A program made the translations under genes and the position numbers. Positions 16,093-22,695 of a stretch of DNA of 64,000 bases are shown here, piece after piece. The DNA is taken from NCBI GenBank assembly GCA_964464815.1, contig CAYXHF010000006.1:1-64000 (forward strand), given 5' to 3'. Each line of letters starts with the position of its first letter. The first letter of the stretch is position 1. The notes under the pieces are model-generated. The model was given only the letters and a program-made list of their open reading frames with translations. It was not told the origin of the DNA and ran no database searches. Source of the DNA: UBA11524 sp964464815. GTDB taxonomy: Bacteria > Bacillota > Clostridia > Christensenellales > Aristaeellaceae.

Positions 16093-16995
16093 ATGAGAGC
16101 AGCAGTCATTGGCATTGGATCGAATTCGGTAAGAATGCTTGTGGCGGAAAATGTGCAGGGTGAAATGCACAGAATCAGCCGCGATCGCGAAGGAACACGT
16201 CTTTTTGCGGGACTGGACGAGAAGAAATGCTTGTCGCAGGCGTCGATGGAGGCGTCCTGCGCGGCGGTGAAGAAGATGGCGCAGGACGCACGCGCGCAGG
16301 GTGCGGAGGAGGTGCGCCTGTTCGCCACCAGCGCCACGCGTGACGCCAGCAACCGCGCATTCTTTGCGCAGCTGCTGCATGAGCAGACGGGCTTGCAGCT
16401 GGAAATCTGCTCCGGCGATGAGGAGGCGGCGCTATCCTTCCTTGGCGCAACCGATGGCGGCGACTCGGGCGTGATTGACATCGGTGGCGGCTCGACGGAA
16501 ATCATCGTGGGCAACGGATTGAATATCCGCTGTGCCTTCTCCTGCCAGATGGGCGCGGTGCGCCTGTTCCAGCGCATCCCGATTCGCGACCATGGCGATC
16601 TGGAGGCCGTGGAGCAGGTTGCAGCAGACATTCTGGAGGAGCAGCTGCTGGAATATCCGGCGCTGACCATGCCGTCCCATTGGCGCGGTACGGGTGGCAC
16701 CTTCACGACGCTGGCCGCGATGGTGAAGGGCATCTACTGGTCGGACAGAACCTACATGCATGGCACCGTGCTGCGCCCGGAGGATGTACAGCGCCTGGAA
16801 CGCTCCCTGGCCGACATGACCCTTGAGGAGCGCAAGCGCCTGCCCGGCCTACAGCCCAACCGCGCAGATATTGTCGTGCATGGCATCTGCATCCTGCGCG
16901 CTATCATGCAGCGGATGCGCATTCAGGAAATCACCGTGAGCGAATACGGCAATCTCGACGGGTATTTCAAGCGCGAATACATGATGAAGCGCTGA
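16093..16995 (+). CDS. Ppx/GppA phosphatase family protein
   Basis: Members hydrolyse inorganic polyphosphate or pppGpp. The 300-residue product shows the ASKHA-fold phosphate loops: AVIGIGSNSVRMLV at the N-terminus, FATSATRDASN, and VIDIGGGSTEI near residue 140. There is a GTGGTFTTLAAM segment near 205. It lacks the C-terminal HD domain of longer Ppx enzymes, so its substrate cannot be fixed. The ATG at 16093 has GGGAG ten to fifteen bases upstream. The divIC-ppx neighbourhood is usual in Clostridia. A stem-loop CAAAGCC/GGCTTTG at 16998-17022 follows, without a clear U-tract. Confidence 0.9.
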   Translation: MRAAVIGIGSNSVRMLVAENVQGEMHRISRDREGTRLFAGLDEKKCLSQASMEASCAAVKKMAQDARAQGAEEVRLFATSATRDASNRAFFAQLLHEQTGLQLEICSGDEEAALSFLGATDGGDSGVIDIGGGSTEIIVGNGLNIRCAFSCQMGAVRLFQRIPIRDHGDLEAVEQVAADILEEQLLEYPALTMPSHWRGTGGTFTTLAAMVKGIYWSDRTYMHGTVLRPEDVQRLERSLADMTLEERKRLPGLQPNRADIVVHGICILRAIMQRMRIQEITVSEYGNLDGYFKREYMMKR

Positions 16996-17107
16996 TTCAA
17001 AGCCTCCTTTTTGATGGCTTTGTGAAGAAAAAACGCGCTTTGCGGGAGAAAATTGACCATTTTCGCAACAATTCAAAATTTTTTAACAGGATTGACGCCA
17101 GTTTTGC

Positions 17108-17136
17108 TTGTCAATACCCTCCAATTGCGGTATAAT
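17108..17136 (+). promoter_or_regulatory. Sigma-A promoter for the foldase lipoprotein
   Basis: TTGTCA (17108-17113), a 17-base spacer and TATAAT (17131-17136), 51 bases before the ATG. Confidence 0.85.
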
Positions 17137-17187
17137 AAATGAAGTACCCCTTTGCGGGAATGTACAGAGATAGGAGAGAGTATTTCT

Positions 17188-18630
17188 ATGCAGAAAAAAG
17201 CTCTGCTGGCGCTGCTGCTGATGCTGACGATGGTTCTCAGCGGCTGCTCCCTGATTGTCAAGGACGAAGCGGTTGACGCGGCGCGCGTCGTCATTCGTGT
17301 GGGCGACAAGACCTATACCAAGGCTGAGGTGCAGGCACAGGTGGACAGCACCGTGCAGCAGTATCAGTATCTGTATGCCATGTACGGCATGACCTTTGAC
17401 ACGACCGACACGGAAATGATGGACAGCATCACCGACAGCGTGATTGATGGCCTGATTGAAAATGCCGTTCTGCTGGCCAAGGCCGAGGAGCTGGGTCTGG
17501 ATCAGAACCTGACGGACGAGGACAAGGCGCAGATTGACGCCGATGTCGCGGACGAAATGGATTACCTGCGCCAGAGCGCGGCGTCCTCCTTCGGTCTGGA
17601 TCTGGAAGCGGATGCGGACGAAATCACCAAGAAGCTGGAAGAGCTGGGCTACACCGAGGAAATGGTGTACCAGAATGTGTATGACTACGCCCTGATGGAC
17701 AAGGCGGAGGAATATGCGGTGAAGGACGTGACGGTTTCCGAGGAGGAAATCACCGCCGAATTCAACACGCAGGTTGAAAACGCCAAGGCATCCTATGCGG
17801 ACAACCTCTCCGCGTATGGTCAGGCCGTCCTGAACGGCAGCACGGTGTACTATCGTCCGGCTGGCTATCGCAACGTCAAGCAGATTCTGATTCAGTTCGC
17901 TGAGGAAGATTCCACGCTGGTGAGCGAAATCCAGACGGCCCTGAACAACGTGATCACCGAGCAGAACAATCTGGCGAACATGATGTATTCTCTGGGCGCG
18001 ACGAACATGGACGACCTGGCCAATCAGGTGACGGTCGAGCTTGTTCCCGCGACGGAAACGCCCACCGCGACGGTGGAAGTTGCCAGCTCCACGCCGGCCT
18101 TCACCGAAGAGCTGGACGAGACGGTGTCTGCAACGGCTATCTCCCTGGCAGAAGCGAAGGCCAAGCGTGCCTTCCTGGAAACCCAGCTGGTGAAGGCGCA
18201 GGAGCAGGCGTATGCCAACATCGACGCCGAAGCGGATGAGGTGCTTGCTGCCCTGGCCGCTGGCGAGGATTGGGATGCGCTGGCTGCGGCCCACAACGAC
18301 GATCCCGGCATGCAGGCTGGTGCGGCCAATGCGGAAACCGGCTATCCGGTCTGCGAAGGCTTCACGCAGTTTGACGAGACGTTCGTGAACGGCGCGATGG
18401 CGATTGCCAACGTCGGCGAGCATTCCGACAAGATTGCGGGCAGCTACGGCTACTACATCATCCAGTACACCTCCGATGTGACGGAAGGCGCTGTGGAGCT
18501 GGACACGGTTCACGACAGCATTTCTGCCACCCTGCTGACCAGCAAGCAGTCCACCGTCCGTGACGAAGTGGTTGCCCAGTGGGTGAAGGACGCCAACGCC
18601 ACCATCAACAAGAAGCCGCTGGAAGACTAA
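17188..18630 (+). CDS. PrsA/SurA-like peptidyl-prolyl isomerase lipoprotein
   Basis: It is likely an extracytoplasmic foldase anchored to the membrane by lipid. The 480-residue product has a signal peptide ending in the lipobox LSGC (Cys about residue 22). A SurA-N-like helical region follows (residues about 30-230). The C-terminal part (about 345-440) contains ADEVLAALAAGEDWDALAAAH and GSYGYYIIQYTSD, which resemble a rotamase (PPIC) domain. A low-complexity insert (ATETPTATVEVASSTPAF) separates the halves. The ATG has TAGGAGAG upstream and a strong promoter. The gene stands alone, closed by the terminator at 18674-18711. It is longer than typical PrsA (about 290). Confidence 0.85.
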   Translation: MQKKALLALLLMLTMVLSGCSLIVKDEAVDAARVVIRVGDKTYTKAEVQAQVDSTVQQYQYLYAMYGMTFDTTDTEMMDSITDSVIDGLIENAVLLAKAEELGLDQNLTDEDKAQIDADVADEMDYLRQSAASSFGLDLEADADEITKKLEELGYTEEMVYQNVYDYALMDKAEEYAVKDVTVSEEEITAEFNTQVENAKASYADNLSAYGQAVLNGSTVYYRPAGYRNVKQILIQFAEEDSTLVSEIQTALNNVITEQNNLANMMYSLGATNMDDLANQVTVELVPATETPTATVEVASSTPAFTEELDETVSATAISLAEAKAKRAFLETQLVKAQEQAYANIDAEADEVLAALAAGEDWDALAAAHNDDPGMQAGAANAETGYPVCEGFTQFDETFVNGAMAIANVGEHSDKIAGSYGYYIIQYTSDVTEGAVELDTVHDSISATLLTSKQSTVRDEVVAQWVKDANATINKKPLED

Positions 18631-18673
18631 GCGGTAAGCGCGTGTGCAAAAAGCACATGCATGGATTCGTACA

Positions 18674-18711
18674 AAAACGGCGCATGTCTGAAAATGGACA
18701 TGCGCCGTTTT
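18674..18711 (+). terminator. Strong bidirectional terminator
   Basis: A perfect 15-bp stem: AAAACGGCGCATGTC (18674-18688) and its complement at 18697-18711, with an 8-base loop. Its T-rich end serves the plus-strand lipoprotein gene. The A-rich 5' arm gives TTTTTGT on the minus strand. Confidence 0.9.
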
Positions 18712-18769
18712 ATCATGGTTTTCTTTTGTCTTCGGTGTGCGTCCTCTCAGTCGACCAAGGATGGTTGGC

Positions 18770-18812
18770 TTATCCCCATGCAGTGCTGGATGTGGGGAAA
18801 TGTTGTGGATAA
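18770..18812. promoter_or_regulatory. Pair of DnaA-box-like sites
   Basis: TTATCCCCA (18770-18778) and, on the minus strand, TTATCCACA (18804-18812), which is the exact consensus DnaA box. They are in opposite orientation 25 bases apart, in the gap between two converging genes. A TGTGGGGAAA between them resembles a third, weak site. No origin genes are nearby. Confidence 0.4.
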
Positions 18813-18813
18813 C

Positions 18814-18847
18814 AAAACGACCTCCCGGAGGGAATGGCCTTCGGGAG
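18814..18847 (-). terminator. Terminator for the cysteine desulfidase-like gene
   Basis: On the minus strand CTCCCG (18847-18842) pairs with CGGGAG (18827-18822), extended by AGG/CCT, then GTCGTTTTGTT. Confidence 0.7.
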
Positions 18848-18867
18848 ATCGGATAGGATGGAGAAAA

Positions 18868-20130
18868 TCAGCAGCTGGCGGCGTAGCCCTTTTCGTCCTT
18901 CATGATGTGGACGATGGTGCTGTTGGTGCTGCCCATGCCGATGCAGACCAGCTCGCCCAGATGGGCAATCAGGCGGTCAAAGCTTTCGTCCAGAATGCCG
19001 TCCTGGGCGTGAATGCCGCCGCCTTCCAGCGCCAGACAGGCGGCCTCAACGGCCAGACCTGCGCTCAGGGCAACCTTGCTGGCGCAGCCTTCCTTCGCGC
19101 CGTCGCAAATCATGCCGCTGACGGAGCCGAGAATGTTGCGTGCGGCCTGTACCATGGTGGCCTCATCGCCACCCAGCAGGTACACAACGCCAAGCGATGC
19201 ACTCAGCCCTGCGGCAACACCGCAGGCGCACACGCTGGACAGGGGACCGATAAAGCTCTTGATATAGACATTCGCCAGCGCCGCCAGAGAAAGCGCACGC
19301 AGCTCCTTCTCCTCAGCAATCTGGTAATGCTGGGCCACGGCATCCACGGTCAGGAAGAGCGTCAGGCCCTGATTGCCACTGCCCGTGGCGGTCATGACGG
19401 GCAAGGGAACGCCATGCATGCGCGCATAGGAGGCCGCACCGGCCATCCGCTTGGCGGCGGCGCAGGGAGAAGCATCCTCCAGGGTGATACGCGGCAAAAC
19501 ACAGCGCGCCAGATTGTCCGCAATGGCGCGGTTGTAAATCGTGCGGTTCATGTCCAGTGCGTCACGCAGGAAGGAAAGCTTTTCAAGGGACACAGCGTCG
19601 GCAAAGCGGATGAACTCCGCCAAAGAGCCGTGATGCGCGGCTTCGCTGGCCTCCTCCTGTGCGGTGGCTTCTGGCGCGGAGAAGGGCGCGTGCTCAATAG
19701 AGGCAATGTGGTCATGCTCGCCTGTGGTGATGACACGCACCGTGTCGCAGTCGGTTTCCAGAACGGTTTCGATGTACAAGCCACTGACATGCTCCGCAAT
19801 TTCGACAGTGACCTTATCGCGCAGGAGCTTGCCCGCACAAAGCTGCTCCGCCGTGACGGTGTGCAGGGCGTTCATGCCCGCATCGGCGTCACCAGCCGTG
19901 ATGCCCAGCGCAACGCATAAATCCACGCCGCGCTCATCCGCACCGGGAATGCCAACGCCCATGGCGTTTTTGAACAAATACGCATCCAGTCGCGCCGTCA
20001 CGCGCTGAACGTCACCTTTGGCGGCCTTGCGTGCCGTGGCGGCATTCAGGGCAATGGCTGCTGGTTCGGTGCAGCCGGTGGAAGGGGCAAGAGAGCCACG
20101 AATCAAATGCAGACAATGTGCTTCATCCAT
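18868..20130 (-). CDS. L-cysteine desulfidase/L-serine dehydratase alpha-like protein (UPF0597/CyuA family)
   Basis: The family includes [4Fe-4S] enzymes that break down L-cysteine to pyruvate, sulfide and ammonia, and is related to the serine dehydratase alpha chain. The 420-residue product starts MDEAHCLHLI; the ATG at 20130 has AGAGGA nine bases upstream. It contains the APSTGCTEPAAIAL motif near the N-terminus and TGSGNQGLTLFLT near the middle. Further on are SVCACGVAAGLSASLG and GMICDGAKEGCASKVALS, with conserved cysteines for the cluster. No promoter was resolved upstream, where repeat copy B lies. Substrate (Cys or Ser) is not fixed by sequence. Confidence 0.85.
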   Translation of the reverse strand: MDEAHCLHLIRGSLAPSTGCTEPAAIALNAATARKAAKGDVQRVTARLDAYLFKNAMGVGIPGADERGVDLCVALGITAGDADAGMNALHTVTAEQLCAGKLLRDKVTVEIAEHVSGLYIETVLETDCDTVRVITTGEHDHIASIEHAPFSAPEATAQEEASEAAHHGSLAEFIRFADAVSLEKLSFLRDALDMNRTIYNRAIADNLARCVLPRITLEDASPCAAAKRMAGAASYARMHGVPLPVMTATGSGNQGLTLFLTVDAVAQHYQIAEEKELRALSLAALANVYIKSFIGPLSSVCACGVAAGLSASLGVVYLLGGDEATMVQAARNILGSVSGMICDGAKEGCASKVALSAGLAVEAACLALEGGGIHAQDGILDESFDRLIAHLGELVCIGMGSTNSTIVHIMKDEKGYAASC

Positions 20131-20223
20131 CGGGAGTATCCTCTTTTCCAGTGAAAGGGAAAAAACCTTCACCTGTTTTCGCTTTATTCATTTCGCCTTC
20201 CGGATGCGAAAATCCTGCTTTTT

Positions 20224-20302
20224 ATACTAATTTACGTCTAAAACATGGCCGATGCGGAACAATCCGCCGTGCGAATGTCATGGAGTAGATGAAAATTAGT
20301 AT
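20224..20302 (-). repeat. Short inverted-repeat element, copy B (full form)
   Basis: Terminal inverted repeats ATACTAATTTACGTCTA (20224-20240) and TAGATGAAAATTAGTAT (20286-20302, the complement of ATACTAATTTTCATCTA) bound a 79-base element. It has an internal GCGGA/TCCGC hairpin. Read on the minus strand it matches copy A at 4981-5021 at both ends, but carries about 37 extra central bases. Both copies have the same orientation relative to the genes around them. Confidence 0.75.
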
Positions 20303-20312
20303 TCAACGAAAG

Positions 20313-20363
20313 AAAAACAAAATCCCCTGCTTTCTGCCGTTCGTGGCATGAAAACAGGGGATT
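20313..20363 (-). terminator. Terminator of the CobW operon
   Basis: On the minus strand AATCCCCTG (20363-20355) pairs with CAGGGGATT (20329-20321), followed by TTGTTTTTC. Confidence 0.85.
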
Positions 20364-20366
20364 GCA

Positions 20367-21302
20367 TTATGCGTTGAAGTTGAGATACTCTTCCTCCGGC
20401 GGCGGCACGATTTCCGTGCGTGCCTCCTGAAGCATCAGCATCTTTTCGCCCTGCATGTCCACCACCTTGCACTGTGCGGTCATGCGGAAGTAGGCTTTCG
20501 TGCTGGGCTTCTGGATGCCCTGCGTAATCCAGCCGATGGGCTGAATGTCGTTGGCACAGCAGGTCATGGCCATGCGGCCGAACATGTAGTACCCCTTGGG
20601 CAGGGAGCGGTCAGCAAACGCCTGACCCACAAGGCGCACGGTCTTGCGGTCGTAGCGGTCGGCATGGTCAAGCGAATCGAGATAGAAGGTCGGGATGTTT
20701 TCATCCGAAATCTCGATGACGCCGGCTTTCATGTCGTAGGGCAGATCCTCATCTGCCACACCGTCCTCGCTCGTGCCGTCGGTGTTCTCAAAGATGATGT
20801 TCGTCTTGGGATTGACGGCCTTGAGCTGGCGACGCCAGGGACTCTTGCTTTCACCCGGCTTGCAGCGGTTGACCAGAATCAAATCCGCCACCTTCATTGG
20901 GTCGGTCAGCATCTGACGCATGTTGGTGAAGTAGTTGTCAAAGGTCGTTGCATCCACGGTGGTGATAATCTGCACGACCTCCCATTTGCGCGGGAGCATG
21001 CATGCGCCCAGACGCTCGATGGTCCAGATGCTGTTGTATTCGATGATGACGCGCTCGGGCTGGTATTCCTTGTCCAGCGCCTCCATCTTCTTGGTGTTCA
21101 TTTCATCGGCTTCATCCAGCACGACGACGGAGGTGTTTTTGGCACTTTCGTACTCCTCCACGCCCTCTTCGCAGCAGATGACAAGCGTCTTCTGGCCACG
21201 GGAGAAATTCTCATCCGTCAGCATGGAGTTAATCAGCTGGGTTTTGCCACTTTCCAGAAAGCCCGTCACCAGATAGACGGGAATGAATTCTTGTTCGCTC
21301 AT
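20367..21302 (-). CDS. CobW-like GTPase, divergent second copy
   Basis: It is a G3E-type GTPase likely linked to metal-cofactor delivery. The 311-residue product has a P-loop of unusual form, VTGFLESGKTQLINS (canonical CobW is GFLGAGKTTL). It lacks the CxCC metal motif; instead VICCEEGVEEYE stands at the matching position. The switch/Walker B part (ERVIIEYNSIWTIERLG) and ADLILVNRCK (guanine-recognition-like) are kept. Its ATG overlaps the stop of the upstream CobW gene (ATGA), so the two are translationally coupled. A role as partner or regulator of the first GTPase is inference. Confidence 0.8.
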   Translation of the reverse strand: MSEQEFIPVYLVTGFLESGKTQLINSMLTDENFSRGQKTLVICCEEGVEEYESAKNTSVVVLDEADEMNTKKMEALDKEYQPERVIIEYNSIWTIERLGACMLPRKWEVVQIITTVDATTFDNYFTNMRQMLTDPMKVADLILVNRCKPGESKSPWRRQLKAVNPKTNIIFENTDGTSEDGVADEDLPYDMKAGVIEISDENIPTFYLDSLDHADRYDRKTVRLVGQAFADRSLPKGYYMFGRMAMTCCANDIQPIGWITQGIQKPSTKAYFRMTAQCKVVDMQGEKMLMLQEARTEIVPPPEEEYLNFNA

Positions 21303-22465
21303 GCCTTGAACAGCTCCCGCAGTGCTTTTTCGTCGATGTGGGCGCCAATTACGCACAGGCGGCCCGTGTAATCCGCGCTGCCGGGACGGAACTGGCTCTC
21401 ACCCGGCACATAGTCAAACTGGAACCATTCGCCCGCCGCATTTTGCAGGATGCCCTTGGCGCGCAGCACCGTGCCGTACTCCTCTTCGTCAGAGAGCTTG
21501 TCCAGCATGGCCTTGATTTCGTCCTGCTCGTAGCGGTTGGCCGTTTCCACGCCGATGGAGACGAACACGTCGTCCGCGTCGTGGCCATGGTGATGGTGGT
21601 GATGACCGCAGGAGCAGCCTTCGCCGTGCTCGTGGTCATGCTCATGCTCGTGATCATGGTCATGATGATGGCCGCAGCAGCACTCCTCGCCGTCCTCGTG
21701 GTGATGGTGATGATGCTCGTGGTCGTGGTCATGCTCATGCTCGTGGTCATGGTCATGATGATGATGGCCGCAGCAGCACTCCTCGCCATCCTCGTGGTGA
21801 TGGTGATGATGCTCGTGCTCGTCCTCATCCTCATCGTCGTCATCGTCCAGGTGAAGCTCCATGGGCTTGCCGGACTCAATGACCTCCAGCAGGGTGTCTG
21901 CGGACAGCTCGTCCCAAGGCGTGGTGACGATGCGGACGCCCGGATGCTGCTCCTCGACCAGGGCGCGGCTCTTTTCGATGCGCTCGGCGCTCAGCAGCTG
22001 GGTGCGACTGAAAATGACCGTCGCGGAGGTCTTAATCTGATCCAGGAAGAATTCGCCGAAGTTCTTCATGTACATACGGCACTTGCCTGCGTCCACCACG
22101 GTCGCGCAGCCGCCAATGACCAGATCGCTGTGGCGCTCCTTGGCATGCTCCACGGCCGCCAGAATTTCGCTCAGCTTGCCCACACCGGACGGCTCAATCA
22201 GCAGGCGGTCGGGATGATACTTCTCAATCAGCTCGTCCACGGCCTTCTGGAAGTCGCCCACCAGCGTGCAGCAGATGCAGCCGGAGTTCAATTCGTCCAC
22301 GATAATGCCGGAATCCTTCATGAAGCTGCCGTCCACGCCGACTTCGCCATATTCGTTTTCCAGCAGGATAATCTTTTCCTTGCTGACGCTGCCCGTGAGC
22401 AGCTTCTTGATAAGCGTGGTCTTGCCCGCGCCGAGGAAACCGGAAATAATATTGACCTTTACCAT
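21299..22465 (-). CDS. CobW/ZNG1-type metallochaperone GTPase with His/Cys-rich repeats
   Basis: Family members use GTP hydrolysis to hand zinc or cobalt to client proteins. The 388-residue product has the P-loop SGFLGAGKTTLIKK, the metal motif GCICCTL near residue 63, and a CobW C-terminal domain at about 305-388. Between about residues 205 and 300 is an acidic stretch and then repeated units of poly-His, EDGEECCCGHHH and (D/E)H dipeptides, ending with GEGCSCGHHHHHH. This is far richer in ligands than the usual short His loop. AAGGAG precedes the ATG; promoter at 22525-22553. Confidence 0.92.
   Translation of the reverse strand: MVKVNIISGFLGAGKTTLIKKLLTGSVSKEKIILLENEYGEVGVDGSFMKDSGIIVDELNSGCICCTLVGDFQKAVDELIEKYHPDRLLIEPSGVGKLSEILAAVEHAKERHSDLVIGGCATVVDAGKCRMYMKNFGEFFLDQIKTSATVIFSRTQLLSAERIEKSRALVEEQHPGVRIVTTPWDELSADTLLEVIESGKPMELHLDDDDDEDEDEHEHHHHHHEDGEECCCGHHHHDHDHEHEHDHDHEHHHHHHEDGEECCCGHHHDHDHEHEHDHEHGEGCSCGHHHHHHGHDADDVFVSIGVETANRYEQDEIKAMLDKLSDEEEYGTVLRAKGILQNAAGEWFQFDYVPGESQFRPGSADYTGRLCVIGAHIDEKALRELFKA
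21590..21830 (-). repeat. In-frame tandem repeat coding the His/Cys-rich region
   Basis: A unit of roughly 90 bases, rich in CAT/CAC, GAC/GAG and TGC codons, occurs about two and a half times inside the CobW gene. Two copies (about 21660-21720 and 21752-21812) are almost identical at the nucleotide level. This suggests recent duplication or a region prone to copy-number change. Confidence 0.8.
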
Positions 22466-22524
22466 CGCTCATATCTCCTTATTCATCACAATTGCGAAAA
22501 ATGGAATGACTTTCGCCAACCTAC

Positions 22525-22553
22525 ATTATAACACATTCGTCAAGGGGGTTCAA
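22525..22553 (-). promoter_or_regulatory. Sigma-A promoter for the CobW pair
   Basis: On the minus strand TTGAAC (22553-22548), a 17-base spacer and TATAAT (22530-22525). A palindrome TAACGTTA (22586-22593) and a second CGTTAC at 22558-22563 lie upstream and could be operator sites, but no known operator was matched. Confidence 0.75.
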
Positions 22554-22654
22554 GATGTCGTTACACGCAGGGGAAAAGGGATTCATAACGTTACAATATA
22601 TGGAAAGCAAAAGGCGATTGCTTGCGTTAGCATGTAGTCACCACAAACAACCAA

Positions 22655-22681
22655 AGGAGAGGCCCTCTTCAGACCTCTCCT
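22655..22681 (-). terminator. Terminator of the GH2 operon
   Basis: On the minus strand AGGAGAGG (22681-22674) pairs with CCTCTCCT (22662-22655), followed by TTGGTTGTTTG, a moderate U-tract. Confidence 0.65.
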
Positions 22682-22695
22682 GGGAAAACATTCAA

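Noticed and set aside
18661..19920. 419-codon plus-strand frame
   Set aside because: It runs through a terminator hairpin and is antisense to the cysteine desulfidase-like gene.
21590..21830. Possible CRISPR-like repeat array
   Set aside because: The repeats are in frame within a gene and code for a His/Cys metal region; no spacers or cas genes.
21338..22531. Hydrophobic Val/Met-rich plus-strand frame opposite the CobW gene
   Set aside because: It is the complement of the His/Asp-codon repeat (CAT/GAC read as ATG/GTC) and only looks like a membrane protein.
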